From NCBI GenBank assembly GCA_013396995.1, contig VWZP01005794.1:1933355-1997354 (forward strand): a stretch of 64,000 nt of DNA. Reading direction: 5' to 3'. The notes under the pieces were generated by a model that did not search any database, was not told the DNA's origin, and saw nothing but the letters and a program-made list of their open reading frames with translations. Positions within the stretch are counted from its first letter, which is position 1. Every line of letters starts with the position of its first letter. This document shows, piece after piece, positions 50,089-64,000 of this stretch. The DNA comes from Dicaeum eximium (taxonomy: Eukaryota; Chordata; Aves; Passeriformes; Dicaeidae). Made by a program: the position numbers and the translations under genes.

Positions 50089-53000
50089 GCCTAAGAATAA
50101 AAGTAGTGGAGAATTGCTGTAAATACAAACAAGAATAGATGGATAAGCACATAAAAGCGAAGTGTCAGCATCAAATCAGCATCAAAGGAAGATAAAAATA
50201 AAAAACAACAAGAACCTGATAAGGCTGTAATATGAAATGAACCATATTATCAGAAAAAAATGCCACATTAATATGTGTTGTAGAGGTTTACACTGCGTAC
50301 TCCTTTTTCATCACTTCTCTGCAGCTTTGAACTGCTGCATAGAGTTCAGATTTCTTTAAAATAATAGCATAATAGAATGCCATTTAAAATCATGCTTGCT
50401 TTCTTGATAAAATATGATTTAAAGACTGATATCCACCAAAGAATACATGTCCACAGGGGTTTCGGTGCCAAGATGCTTTTAAAAATTCACTAGGTTCTTG
50501 TGAATTCAACTTGCACAGATATATGTAAAACAGAGTACACAGCGCTCTGAATCAACACAGAAAAAAGTGTGCTGAAATTGGCACCACATTCCAAAACACA
50601 GCCTAAAGCTGGGGAGAAAAGAGGGACTTTTAACTACATTTTCTCTTCCTAGCCCTTTAGGAGTCCTTTTATGGATGATGTGCAAAAAGAGAATAGATTG
50701 CTGCCTCCCTAAGTCTTCACACAGCTGATTCTCACAGCAGACATCCATAACCAGTTCTACCCTACACAAAGAGAGCAAGGCACCCTCCAGGTCACACTTT
50801 TTGCTGTAAGTATACTGAATTACTTCTTGAATTGATTACCAGGAGTGGTATCAGCTTCATGACAATTCCATTTAGCTTTGCATCTGAGAACAGTATAGCA
50901 CAGACAAAAGAGCATCTAAAAAGTCCCTGGGAAAACTGTTTGCTGGCCAGGTCCTGATTTACTTACAGAGTGTGCAGTAGGGAAAGAAAGAACACAATTA
51001 TTTGATGTTGCCTATGGATATCACCATAACTCAGTATGTGGGTGCTGCTTGCCCTGACAGGGTTACAGACAAACAATTCTGAGGCCAAATCAAAATCCTT
51101 ATTTTTTTATTCACCTAGACAAAGCTATTATTTCTGAGACTGGTGCTCATAGAAGTAATTTTCACTACTCCATGGCCAGGAATCTTTTTCCATGTATACC
51201 TGTACTAACACACCAGTCCCCCAAGTTTTCACTTGTCACAGCCAAATCTGTTCACTGATCTGCCAATGGAGCAGATTACTGAGCCTGTCATAATTACCTC
51301 TGGCTACAACAACAACAAAAAAAGCCTTTTTTAGAGATAATCTCTCTAAACTTTTATAGGACAGGGGTTTTGTTGTTGTTGTTCTTTGATTTTATCAAGA
51401 CTTAATTGAAATCTGAGCTGGAATACCCATCTCCCTTATCCTTTAATGGGGGATAATGCCTTTGGCTGCCAGCAGTAGTTTTACATTTGTGCCAATGTAG
51501 AAGAGGGAGATACCTACCCACGGTGCCACATGCTGGCATAGTTATGTAAACAAATTACTGGGTTACAAAAATAACAAAAGGCAGACAATGCATAAATTCA
51601 TGAAACTGAATGGTTAAGATCTTCATACATTTCGTGTTTCACTTTTTTAGTATAAAACCCAGAATTGAATGCTATTTTTAAAAGAGTCCACTCTTCTAAC
51701 AGAGTGTATCACTGTAAGTCAAGATAAAGACAAGCAGAAATATTTTTAAAAATCTTAGCTGATATGTGATAGCACTACAAGTGGATGTTTTTGAAACGGA
51801 AGGTATTGTAGTCCATCTGTAAAGAATTGTCACTTTAATGGAAACAGCCTCCATATTACAAGACATTGTGACAGAAGAATTTGCATCACATCTGAAAATT
51901 GCATGGTTTATGTATAATTTAGAACCCATTAGGCAGAAAATGTAGTTTTCAGTCTGAGGAATTTTCATTGGAGAAATCTTCATGCATAATAGTAGCACAT
52001 ATAGTCATAGTGACCTAGCAAATAAATAAAAGATTTCTGGCTTAAGCCAGCAACTTTATGCTGGAATTTAATTCCCATGTGAACCACTCAATAACATCAA
52101 ATTGCAATATCTCAGACATACCACAGAAATGATTGGTGATAATGATTCAATTTCAGCTCATCCCTAAGAACTCGAACTTCTTGGTGGTGATAAATTTGAT
52201 CCCACTGTGGACTGTTTGAATCAAGAACTTAAAAATCCCTCAAGGAAGAGTTTGGACTCTGTCTTCCCACAGAGCTATAGAAGGTCCAGAATCCCCCATT
52301 AGCACAGTCACAGCAACTATGACCCTAAAAAAACCCCTAGGTCAACATATATCTGAGCAGAAAAAAGAATCAGGAGGGTTTTCACAAAAGGTTTAAGGTA
52401 TCTGCAATTGCAAGTATCAGTGCAATGGCCTTTAAACCTGGAACAGTGCACAGAGCACTTCCTGTGATCAACCTGAAGTCTCATCAAACACCAGTAGTGA
52501 CAGAAAAAAGTAGCAGGCCATAGGGTGAAAGAAGAAAAGTTCAGGTAAGTCCAATTGAGGGCTAAAGTCCTAAAGGAATGGCTTTAGCTAGTATTTCTTC
52601 ATGATGGAAAGAAAAGATGGCATGTTGAAAGGAAAGGTAAACAATTTCAGTATTGCAAGATTCTGTTCATCCCATCCACTGTTAGCTTTCCTTTCTTGAG
52701 CACAGAAGATAGCAGAGCACTTGACAGGCTTTGCAACAACACTAGAAGCACCACACATCCCATTTTCACCTGTCAATAATCTCCAGGGCTTCAAGCAGAG
52801 AAAAATAAGAGGAAAACAATATCAAACCAAACCAACCAGTCAAATGAAACAGCACAGGAGAAAGATTAAGTCACAGAAATGACATATTCTGGTGTCAGCA
52901 GGTGAGGAGCAAGGGCCCTGAAACATGGTAATTAATTAAAATATGGTACCAAACCCCAGAGTCGACAAATGTTAGATCTACTTTGGAAAATGCCTCCCGA

Positions 53001-56000
53001 TCAAGCACCAATGTGTCGCAATGTCAAGTTATTAACATTAATCTGATCCTTATCACACAGCCCAACAAACTGGGTTCACAACTCATCATCCAATCCAGGT
53101 AATATCTGCGCCTTAACTGCTCATCCTCTTGTAGGATCTCTGTCCATAACCAGGTACTACCTTGGCTTTCCAGTTTATCACACTATTGGCTCTTTCCAGT
53201 AGTATCTCTGTGCATATTACTTCTTACATAATCCTTTCCTTTCCTTTCTGCACTTCATCACTACGTTTTTATTCCTTGGCAAACTGATGCAGGTTGTTTT
53301 ATCCTTCAAATGCATTCACAGCTTTACCATAGCTGAAATAACCCAGTTCATAAATGTGATCTGTGCAATGAGTAGTCTCATTCATTATTACATAATTTCC
53401 TCAGAAGAGGAAATTCCTTTTCCTACGGCACTGGGGCCAGTTCAGGAGTATTGACACAGAAGTGTCAGGGATATCAGTCAACAGCAGAGGTAGTAGATTG
53501 TCTCAAAAGAGAAAATGTCCTGTATCAGTTTTTCTTTTCAGAAAAGAAGTTCTTTCCAATTTTTCCTTTAGAATTAATCAGAAGACCAAGTATTTCTGAA
53601 CTGAGTATTACCAAACACCTGTATCAGAAGCTAATTTATTTATGTCGAATCTTAAGACAAGTATTTTCAGCATTTATGCTTCTTCCCTGGCTCAGGATTC
53701 ACAGAGCAGAGCACCTCTTTTGTATTCTCCTACAGCTGGTGGGGATCCTGGTTTAAGGTCTTTGGAACAGATAGGTAGAGACAGAGACATACTCAAGTGA
53801 TGGTAGGGGCCTTATATAATGGGGTCCTGGAACACATATGGTAAAACATGTGGTAAAACTGATGAGGACTCAAGGACCACCGTGAGGTGTGGAATACATT
53901 TTGACTGTTCTGAGAGTTTCTTTGCCCTTTTTTAGACCATTCTAAGTAGGGATCTCTGTTTCTTTCAAAACTGTTCCTTGTAAATCCCTTCTTACACACC
54001 TTCGTCTCACACCAAAACACTTTAAAAAGTAAGTATAAAATGAGAAAGGTTGTCTTTAGGCTGTCTCTACCTAAAAGAAAATAAACTAAAACAGAAGCAA
54101 CAGACTGCAATACATTATGATTGTTTTAATAAATGAGGAATTTGGAACAGTATAAATAATTTTCACCTGAATGACACTCATGGCAACCCATTACAATACT
54201 CGCTGATGGTAACAACTAATAGAAGTCCTCATAAGCAGTTATTTTTTACAATAGACTAGAATTAGTTTTTACTGTCTAGTTGTAGGATTATGTTAGGTTA
54301 CCAAATGGTCTGATCTGTTACTAAAAAAACCCAAAACATCTTCTTTCAGCAGTCACTTCAGTTGTGAACCATGAACAATTTGAGTCCTGAGAATAGATGT
54401 AAAACAAGAATCCTGTGAAACAAAACACTTTATTTGCCCATTAAACATTACTAGAATCTCAGTCCCTAGAAAAGGCAGACTATGCTATACCACACCATGC
54501 ATGCACTAGTGCCTCCTTACAGAAAACCCCACCTACCCTTGGCATTGTGGCAGCAGAGGTCAGAGATCCACAGCTGTTCTCTGAAATAAGCTTAACTCAT
54601 CTTAAAAGCTTTCTCCAGTCAGCTTTTTAACTCTGACATGACATTAAAGTGAGTTTCAGGGAGTCATGAAGTCTATCTTTTGATTATACATTCCTTGTAA
54701 CAGTCTGAATTTTATCATCCATTAATGCACAGTGAGGTTTTGGTTCTGCTGAGAGGGAGAGAGCATCAGCATTTTATTTCTAAAGCAATGCAATTTAAAT
54801 TGTTTCTAAATCTATTGTCTTCTGCAACAATTTTTTTCATGTAACTGGCTACTATGAAATGAGGCATATGACCAGAAAAATGTATAAGAATGATTTTATT
54901 TTTAGAGTGTGTCTTTGCATAATTAGCTATAGAAAATGTATGTGATGATCATGCATTTATTTTAGTAATTGTTTTGTTCTCAAAGGTGGTGTATAAGCAG
55001 TATTATAATTGTTCAGTCCTACTCAGGTATGAAAATGCATATCCTCCCTAGCTGTGCAACAAAACCTCGCAGTAATAGGCATCTTCTTGCTGACCAAACA
55101 TGATTGCCTTAAACCAAGCTGGAAAGCACCTGTCACCCCATTTCCCTTCCTGTACAGATCAGTGAGAGGCAAGAAAGGGCACATCCTAGATGATTAATTT
55201 ATTCCTCTGTGTGACAGCTATGTGAACTGGTGTGTTTTGTAGAAAGCATTAAATATGCTGTGCTGGGGTAGAGCAGTAATAAACAAATCTCCCTTGAACT
55301 AAGAAGGCAACCAGAGATATCTGTGGGGAACACAACATGCAGCTAAAACAGGGCTTGGAAATGGTCACCACAGAGAAGTTAGCTGGATAAAAATTTACAT
55401 GATATTTGCAACTGTAATATAGGCTCATTAAAATGCAATATGCATATTCATATGCACTAAAATCACATACAAACCAGAAAAAAGTAATCAGTGAATTCAA
55501 CCCCAAATGTATACTCTAAAGATGACCTTGTAGTCACAATCAGATCATCCAAAAGGTACCTTATCCTGAATTTACTAAATTCAATGCCAGTATTGAATTT
55601 TTCTTTTGAACCCCTTTCAGTCACTTAACATACTGCCAAGGGGTAAAAACTGATCATCACCTGGAAACAAGAGCCCAGTCATGGATGTGGCCATAACACA
55701 AAGGAGCAGGAAGACGGTTGGCTGGTGGAAAGCCCTCGACCAAAACAAAATTAAAAAGTTTTTGTCACTATCTGGAATGTGAAAGTAGGAAGGTTATCTC
55801 TGACTTAAATCAGGAACAATCTCTTTGGATTAGTATTAGTGAAGTGCATCCTTGTTTAATCTTTTCATAAAATGGTAACTGAAAAGCAACCTGCAACAGA
55901 TCATTTCCTTGCTTCTAAACCTCCTGACCCCAAACCTCACCAATGAGGTATCAACCACTGAGCACCTGATTCCCTCGCATGAATCTGGACTGCATTGCCA

Positions 56001-58024
56001 CGTTATATACCTGCATCTTTAATGAAAAGACCAGTAAAAGGGAGAGCAGAGGAATGCTATAATGGGGATTAGTGAACTAATTTCAGCTTTTTCAACAACC
56101 ATCTGGAAGTCTCAACTTCAGCACCCTAATTAGGCGGCCCCTGGAAAATTGATGAACTGTGGGCATTACACTTAGACTGGCTACTATTGCCTTTCTCCCC
56201 AATGTATTGCAAGTCTCCTGCACTACTTTTGTTGGCTTAATAAAATGATGTATTGGCACACTCAACTTATATACATTCTCCATGGTAATCTTCACATCTA
56301 ATGCTTTGATTTTATCTTCCCAATATTACAAGGCTTTTGTTGCAACTTGGCAATTTTATTCTAAAATTGTGCAATGCTGAATTTTCCAGTAGGTTTGGAG
56401 ATAGGTTCCTTTTTTTGGTTTTGGGGTAATGAAGGTAGTAAGACTGGCCACATATCTCAGTTGTGCCGAGTAGAAACAGACTTACCTGCTGTGAACCACA
56501 GAATTTTCTGTCAGGAAATTGGGTGAAGTAATGAAGGAGACTGAATAGCCTCAGCATTTCAGCCAGCTTCTAGACCTTTGTTGGAGGAAAACTTGGTAGT
56601 TGCTAACACTTTGTTTTTACAAATCTACTTCAATTACATGGTTTCCAGCAAGAAAATAAATCATTTCTTCTTCTAGTACTAAGGTCCTTTTTACACATTG
56701 CCCTGGACCATTAAGATAATCAGTATCCCAGTTTGGAAAAAAATGATACACTTAGAATTTAAAAGAAAACTCTTCTGCCACATATATAATAATATCCAAA
56801 CCAAAAATTTCTTCCATTTCTATAGCACATTTTATATTAAATGATCTATATACATTTATGTGTACCTGTACAAAGTTTAAACTCTCTTTTAGTTATTACT
56901 TCCCTACTCATTTGTATTAAGTTATAAATGTTTGAGGTTGTTTAAGAAGCCAGTTGACATCTCAAGTCTAAACTGGAATAGAACCCAAAACTAACTATTC
57001 CTTCATCCAAAAATTTTAATTTTTTTCTTTTTCAAGCAGGCTACACAGGCTTGAATCAAGCATCATTCCCTGAGGATTAAGTGGTGAGAATTAGAGACAT
57101 ACTGTTAGCCTCTAAATTTCCCACTGAAACACATAGCTAATGCTACTTCATTTTTTCATCAAGCTCCAGATGTTTAAGTGATTTATTGTGCTGGGAGCAA
57201 CTTGTCAGTTTGGAAATATCTGAAGTCCTGGCATTGCTTTCACAAGTGACAGGAGATTAAACTTTTTTTATTAGTATCTCAGGCACACAAGAGACTGAAT
57301 TTGGAATTGCAATAGCTTAGAAATCAAAACACCTTTTCTTGGAAGAAATAAGCTTCTGTGTTCAATGGGATTTTTCCTTGGAAATGGTTATGTTTGAATT
57401 TTTTTCTATTTATGTTGTTAACCCAAAATTTTAAAAGTTTTCTTTTTGCATGAGTAACAGAGTCAAAGCAGATTTTATTAATAAGTTTTCTTTTTGAAAG
57501 AAACATATAGGTAAGTGTCTGCTTAAGCTGGTTTAGCCTTCACTGCCTTTAGAATAATTGCCTTTTGTTCTTTATTTCCCCTGAGAAGAAATATTTTACC
57601 TTACAGCCCTTATGACTTCTCCCTCAACATTGAAATATTAATCCTATATTAACCACAACAGTATAATAGTAAAATCTACTCATTTTGATTTTCATCAGCT
57701 CTTCTTACAAATATAGTACTTCAGAGATTCGTAAAATACTTACAAAGTATTCCTGGCTTTTCCTCAGAGAACATTTGTTTTGCTAGGATGCACCTCTGGC
57801 TTGCTTTTATCTGTGTTTCAAGTTACACTGAGAAATTACAAAATGTAATATAATAAACACCACATATATACTGTTTGTACTCCTTTGGGGGGAAAAAAAA
57901 ATCACAGTAACAAAATAACGCTGAATTAACTGTGTCAATCCAGAAAAACAAATTCCCTCTGCCAATACCAAAGGAGAGCCTCTATTTGTTGCAGTATATG
58001 CCACTGTTGGACACGATACACAGA

Positions 58025-58330
58025 GTATCACCAGACAATTTCAGAAAGCTTTAATCATTTGCCCAAACAGAGAACCAGCACATCAGAAGGCTGAAGCCAT
58101 CTGCTCTTCCTGTTCTTTAGCCCAACCCTTTGTACCCTCACCTTACATGCCCTACACCTGTGTGCCTTCTGCTCCCTTTGCTGATTGGTCAGCACACCTG
58201 GGCACTCCGTGTCTCCTTACTTCCAATGCTGCTCACCTGCTTTTCACAGCTGTAGCCCATTTGGGATGAGGCTTGGCCACAGACCCACTCAGAATTACCA
58301 CACCCTGTGTGCCTACATCTATTATCAATA
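58025..58330 (-). mobile_element. Possible LTR remnant
   Basis: On the minus strand there is a CCAAT-box-like TGACCAATCAGCAAAG, and about 150 bases on, ATTAAAGCTTTCTGAAATTG, which resembles an LTR R/U5 junction. The block is richer in GC than its flanks. The ends are unclear. Confidence 0.35.
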
Positions 58331-59919
58331 GAAAGCAATTTAATAGATCTGTAAGAAAGCAAGAATAAAGGTATTATTAAACTCCACTGTTGAGACAAGT
58401 TAAAGAGTTTTTAAAATTTTTTTTTTATTGTGCGCTGATCTCTATTAGACTTAATGTGTAATTAGGTTCCTAAACTGCCTAGTATGGCCTTTTGCTTCAC
58501 TAAATAAGATTTATACTTCAGTCTGCTCTGCATTTAACTTGGAAAAGCAGACAAAGCCCTTCATGATTGCAACCTTTTCACTTTCTGTACTATGCAGAGA
58601 CAAGAATTTGGGCAGTGACAGTCTGGACAAATGAGGGTGCCCAATTTACCTTTTAGTTGGAAAGGTATTACTATTTTTTTTTTTCTGGATATTTGGTTTG
58701 AGACAGACTGGTTCACCAGTTCAGTTTCTTTTGACTAATTTACTAATCTCTATAGCTAATACCTGTGGTGAAAAAAAAAGCAGGGTACTGCAAAAGAAAA
58801 TATTAATAATTTCCATACCTTTTTCATTGTCTCTACAAGTAAAATGGCTTCTTTTACATCTCTGTGGGTTCGTATTTGTCCTGATACATTAATGAGGGTA
58901 AATAATAATTTAAAGTCTCTTATTTTTCCTAAGTTTCCTACATATCCAAATTTTAAAATTGTGTTGTTCTCTTGTGATTGTGGATTATCTTTTTTTTACC
59001 CATACTTAATGGAATAATTATGTAGTCAGTGAAAAACGTTGCTTATCAAAGCATCATGAATACACAGCTGAAGAAACTAGAGGGACAAAATCTCTAATAT
59101 TCATAACGTGATAAAAGAAACCAAATATTCAGATCCTGCTATTAGGAAAGTACAGGTCTTATGTGGATTTTTAAAAATCAAGATTATGAAACAAATTATA
59201 CCCAGCTCTTAATGAGCATTCATTCCACCTAAAATCTTAGGTGCCTATTGGCATAGAGAACTCAAGGGGATCCATAAACCTCAATGTGTGGATGAGCACT
59301 TCAATACTGAATGCTGATAACCCAAGCAAAGAGAAATAGAAGAATTGACAAGAATTTATAAAGCATGTGATTTACACTGAAATGAATGTTTCTGCTCAAT
59401 AAATTTCACTACAAAAATCACTGGATTATGCTTGTCTACACCTGCTTTATCTTCTATTGCTTTATAGTCTGCTTTTGTCTCTGCTTAAAACCATACATGG
59501 GACTGGGGGATGCTTAATAAATCATAAATATTACCAGAACCCCTCACCGGTTTCCTTACTGTACAAGAATGACATTACCGCCTTACTTGTTTTTACTGAT
59601 ATTAAAATGTTGTCTACCAGATTTGATACTGTTCAATCACATTTATGCTCTTACACTCTGATCCAGAAGTCCTGGAAAATTGAAGGTTACTTATGAAAAG
59701 AATAATCTACTGTATTCATATAAAAAATACTGTATAATTTGTACTTTTTTCCAGATTAGAACAAATGTGGAATTAAGTTTAATAAGTTTAAGGGTTACTG
59801 CATATAAATGAGTGAGCTCAAATTGTTTTTGTCTTTTTTTTTTTTTTCCAAATTTCTTACTGTCTTTAACTAATTATACATCCACATAGTGTGAAATAAT
59901 TATATTTCTGAAAAGATTA

Positions 59920-61250
59920 GGAGGAACAGTTGTGCTGTGTAGAGAACTAGCTGAAATAAGATGAAAGTTGCTTTGGATCAGACTTAACAGGTGGGACATT
60001 GCTGTAGCTGCCTGCTATAAACCACATGATCAAGAAGAATCAGATAAAGGCTTCTTTGGAAAGCAGAAAGAAACCTCATGTTCATGACTGGTATTTATGG
60101 GGAGCTTCAACCAACATGATACCCACTGAGAAGGAAATGAACTTGGGTGTGAACACTGCAGAAGGCTCCTGAGGTGGGCTTATGACCCTCTCTCAGTGCA
60201 GGTGACAAGCTGGCTAGAGAGATGCTCTGCTGGATCTGCTCACCACAGGACAGAAGAAATGGTCAAAGACCTGAAGAGCAAGGGCAGCCTGGGCTGCAAT
60301 GACTATGAAACTATGAAGTGTAAACTCTTGAAGAAAATAAGCAAGAAAAGCAGAAGAATTATTAATAATGGCATTAAACCACTGTATTTCAGGAGAACTG
60401 ATGTTCAGTTGTCTAGGGCTCTGCTTAGCAGGACCCCATTGCCAACAACCTTGGAAAGTAGAAGTCCAGCAATGCTACTTGATTCCCAAGGGAATCTTCT
60501 TCTATGCATTCAGACATGCAGAAAGAAAATCAAGCATAGCAGGGGGCCAACAGAGATAAACCATGACCTCCTATCTGAGTTTAAAAGACAAAATGAAGTA
60601 CCCAGAAGATGGGTGGGGACATACTACTCACGACACGTTTAGCAATGTTGGTCTGCAGGCAGGAATGAAGTTAAGAAAATCATAGCACAGCTGGAATGGG
60701 AAAAAAGTGAGGGGGGTGAATTGGGTGAAGAGAGATTTTTTACATCCAAATTACTCAGGCAGCAAAAGACAGACTAAAGAGTGTGTGCCACAGCATTCAG
60801 TAGGACAAGGGACCTAATAATTCTGTGACACAGATGTGTCTTTCATCCAATGATGAAAGACCAACATGCTCAAAGGTCTTTTTGCCTTAGTTTTTACTGG
60901 AAAGGTCTGTCCTCTGGCCTTCCAGTTCCCCAGGGCTAATGGAGGTCTGTGGTAGTGAAGCAGCACCCTCAGTCAAAGAAGACAGAGCCATGGAGGGCAT
61001 AGGATCTGATGGGATGCACCCCAGTTTGCTGAGGGAGTCGTTCCCTGACACTTCAAGGCCACCTCTATCAACTTTGACCCATCACAGAAGCAGAGGGAGG
61101 CTCTGCACGACTGCAAATGAGCACAAATTACTGCTTCAAGAAGGGCAAGAAGTATGGAAGGAAATACTGCCAGTCAGCTTCACCTCAGTACCTAAGAAAC
61201 TTGTGAAGCAAATCCTTCTCAAAGCCACACCTACCTTGAGTGGAGAGTGA
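59920..61250 (+). mobile_element. CR1 LINE, endonuclease to reverse transcriptase fragment
   Basis: The plus strand resembles the middle of CR1 ORF2. It contains GGGACATTGCTGTAGCTGCC near 59993, and a frame reading GCNDYETMKCKLL at about 60290-60330 (endonuclease C-terminal part). Near 60550 comes EINHDLLSEFKRQNEVPRRW (linker), near 61012 GMHPSLLRES, and near 61170 PVSFTSVPKKLVKQILL (reverse transcriptase start). A 148-codon open frame (60196-60642) survives. Similarity stops near 61.25 kb with no 3' UTR or tail, so the 3' half has been lost. Confidence 0.85.
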
Positions 61251-64000
61251 AGCATACATTCTTCAGAGATCCCTTCCCACCTAAAACATTCTGTGGTTGT
61301 GATTTTTGCCCTAAACCAGCACTGTAAAGTCACTGTCAAGCTCACTGGTGGAAAGAGGAGCTGACACTGGTTCCTGGATTCCAAATTAGGGATCATGTAC
61401 ATCCATGCTGTTTAGTGCCACGAGAAACCACAACATGATAGGTGAAAAGCTCATGTCTGCTATGTTTAAACAGATATGGTTGTACTTTCATGTTGTACAT
61501 TCTTACTACTAGTGATGTAAATGTCTCTTAGTATGTGTATCTGTGACCAAACTAATCATACAAAAAAACATATCCAAATCTGTCTTCCTATTTGTTCTCC
61601 AAATGAAATTGCTCTAGAGACAAGAAAATGAAAGTGAACCAAAGAAACAATAAATTAGGAATCTTTATATGGTATGATACGTAGTAAAATAAGCCCTTCA
61701 AGCAAGTATGTTTCTAAATCACCAGTTCAGGTTCTATGGTAAATAAAAAGGAACCATTAAATGATAGTAATCTTCACTTTCCAAGTGCTAACAAATAAGC
61801 CACTATGAACAGCTTGCTCTCATATAAGTCCTTCTGAAGGAGCTTCATCACCTATCGAAAGCTATACAAGTTCCCATATTTAATCCAGTCTCTTTGAACT
61901 AAAAAGAAAAAAAAAAAAGTCTTCATTCCAGAGATCACACTATATCTGTACCCTGAAATGTTTACTGTAAATGAATAAAGCAATATATCAAAAAATGATG
62001 AGATCAGTCAATTGGAACAAATTACACAAAAGTTGGTTCCCAGCAAAATTTTCACTTAAGAGAGTTGTCTGTTTATGTGCATCCCAGTTTAAGTGCTATT
62101 ACATTTGTGCCCAAAGACTGTTTCTCTGGATGTTACTGATTTAGCTGTATTTTTCAAGAAAACTGCAATATATATTGTACACACAGAAAAACATTTAGAT
62201 ACTAACATAATCTTAAAAGTCCATCAAATACAGTCAATCATCCCAATTTCATGCAATGTTTTGAATTCCACAACATTTACTTTCAGATAATAAAAAATAT
62301 ATTTTAATGCCTGAAATTGAGTAAATTAGATTGGTAGTATGTTTTATAAAAGAGACTGTGTTGTATAGGGCTATCGTTTTCATTTCTACAGAGTGTTACA
62401 ATGAAAACTGGACAAAATTTGTTGGAAGTGATTAGGAACCCTTTGTTTAGAATGTCAGTGGAGGAAGCAGTCAAATTACTTTTCAGACCAATGACTAAAA
62501 CAAAAGTAATTTCAAGTTGTAGGTATACTCTAGGCCAGACAGTGCTTAAACTCAGGAACTAAGAAGAGCAAATGAACCTGATTGTAAACCTAAGACACTA
62601 TGAGTGAAAACAGACTTGGATATGTAAGCAAAGACAAGACAAAATTACCTGTCTTAGTACAGGAAATGTAGGGAAAAGTTCTTTAGAGGAATATCTCATC
62701 TCTTCCACTTCTCCTACCATTAATGACTTGCCAACCCCCTCAACACTGTGTTTTTTTAAAGCACATATTTGAATGTACATTAGAACATTCTGGCCAGTTG
62801 TCTTGAACTGCAATTCCAGAATAACATACAAAGCACTAAAATCCATTTAGGATATAATTTGTTTACACTAAAAATATGATTGTCTACCATGTGATCCTAT
62901 TTAATGTCTCTGTTATTCCATTTCTTCCCAATTGCTTATTCTCATGCTATAATCATAGCTTCTGCCTGAGACCAGAGTTAACATTTTTCTGAAGCACATT
63001 TCCATTGAAAGCCTCTTGTATGATCCCTTAGACTCCTTTCTTTTTTTAACAATTTCCCTCACTTAATCAACTCCCTCTCCTGCATCTGTCAACTGCACAA
63101 AATCAGGATTAGTAACTTTCTTGCTCTTTATTGTCTTTGCAAAGCAGAAACCTCTTGGGTGATTTACAGAAGTGCTAGTAAGCAGCCATAAACCCTATCC
63201 CATTGTTTCAGCATTCCCTCTATAGCACAGAAATGTCACTGGGTCGACACTTGTCCAAGAGACTAGCAGAAGAAGAATTCTACAAAAGGCTCCAGCAGGT
63301 TCTAGGTTTTTTCCCCCATGAGAAAAGTCACAAAAAAACAAGCTTTTGGAAAAGAAGAAAGTCTTACTACAGCAGATATGACAGTCAAATGAATCATTCA
63401 GTCTAGAAGTTTAAGTATTTAAATTCTTCTGGGATGCCTTTCATGGTTTCCCATATATGAATTTTATGTTTCTCCCCACCACAAAACTCCTGGAATTGGT
63501 GGCTGAAAAATCACATCAGCAAGTCTCACGGATCTCAGTCACTGACATTCAGTGTATTACCAAATTTAAACAAGCACACAAAACAAATTTTAAAAAAAGG
63601 AAACAATTGAGTCCATGAACAATAATTGTATTTTAGGATTATTTTCATCAAGAAATCAATGCTTTTTCAGTCCTGCAAATTAATCCCTAGCATATTGCCT
63701 TCTTTTTGGAAATTAACTCAGACTACTGATATATATTGAAACCAAGCAGATTTTGTAAATCTGCTGCAAAATGCCTTGGGTGTGATATATGAATGGTTCT
63801 TGGTAAAATGAACACAAATTTAACCTGGAAAGGTAAAATGTGAAAGATATTAAGCAACGTTTGGACGTCAGCCACTAAAATTAAAATTGCAAGAACACTA
63901 TGCAGGTCTATATGTGGTTCTATGGACATTTATAGCTGTCACAAGCCCTTAATCCTTTTATTACTATTATTTCAGTGATCCCAAGAAAGGTAAATGGGAT

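Larger units (their letters stand above)
19733..64000 (-). other. CSMD1: CSMD1 intron upstream of sushi-1 exon (partial)
   Basis: At least 44.3 kb of intron lies upstream of the sushi exon in transcript order. The end of the first CUB domain should be the preceding coding exon; I did not find it. Very large introns near the 5' end are typical of CSMD1 in other vertebrates. Most of 19.8-31.9, 32.4-34.2, 34.7-36.8, 37.4-40.7, 41.5-44.4, 46.4-48.4, 49.4-57.9, 58.4-59.9 and 61.3-64.0 kb is AT-rich with only chance ORFs. The repeats and candidate regulatory stretches within it are listed separately. Confidence 0.8.

Noticed and set aside
1..64000. CRISPR arrays, operons, prophages or other prokaryotic systems
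   Set aside because: No spaced direct repeats or dense ORFs; the window is vertebrate intron with spliced exons and avian retroelements.

Overview
This is an AT-rich vertebrate nuclear window, almost certainly from a bird and probably a passerine. The evidence is several CR1 LINE fragments ending in the avian ATTCTATGATTCT-type tail, LTRs of the kind common in bird genomes, and one tRNA-Ile-headed SINE with a CR1-like tail, an architecture I associate with passerines. There is no bacterial-style gene organisation and no operon.

One gene accounts for the window: CSMD1 (CUB and sushi multiple domains 1), read on the minus strand, so transcription runs from high to low coordinates. Two internal coding exons are visible. 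Exon A (19538-19732, 195 bp, phase 1 to phase 1) encodes the first sushi/CCP domain. Exon B (7229-7436, 208 bp, phase 1 to phase 2) encodes the first half of the second CUB domain. Both have AG acceptors and GT donors, and they join in frame across a 12,101 bp intron. The protein is a large type I membrane protein of neurons and other tissues, linked to complement control and synapses. The remaining sequence is intron: at least 7.2 kb downstream of exon B, and at least 44 kb upstream of exon A, where the remaining CUB1 exons and the signal peptide exon must lie outside the window or go unrecognised.

The introns carry decayed mobile elements. CR1 LINE fragments on the plus strand, antisense to CSMD1, lie at about 4.26-5.25, 11.71-12.38, 17.31-19.26 and 59.92-61.25 kb. 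Well-supported LTRs lie at 36.86-37.34 (minus) and 40.79-41.38 kb (plus). Weaker LTR candidates lie at 5.80-6.18, 32.0-32.3 and 58.0-58.3 kb. The SINE is at 48.48-48.61 kb. GC-rich blocks of unknown origin lie at 34.27-34.64, 45.1-46.1 and 48.83-49.37 kb. Simple repeats include a 37-T tract beside the window's only N.

The rest is AT-rich intron with chance ORFs. Three stretches have features of regulatory elements and deserve a conservation check: a CpG-dense block at 44.43-44.65 kb, a symmetric E-box/TAAT site with an adjacent octamer at 50.06-50.09 kb, and an octamer/homeodomain-site-rich stretch at 22.85-23.04 kb. I found no clearly novel biological system.
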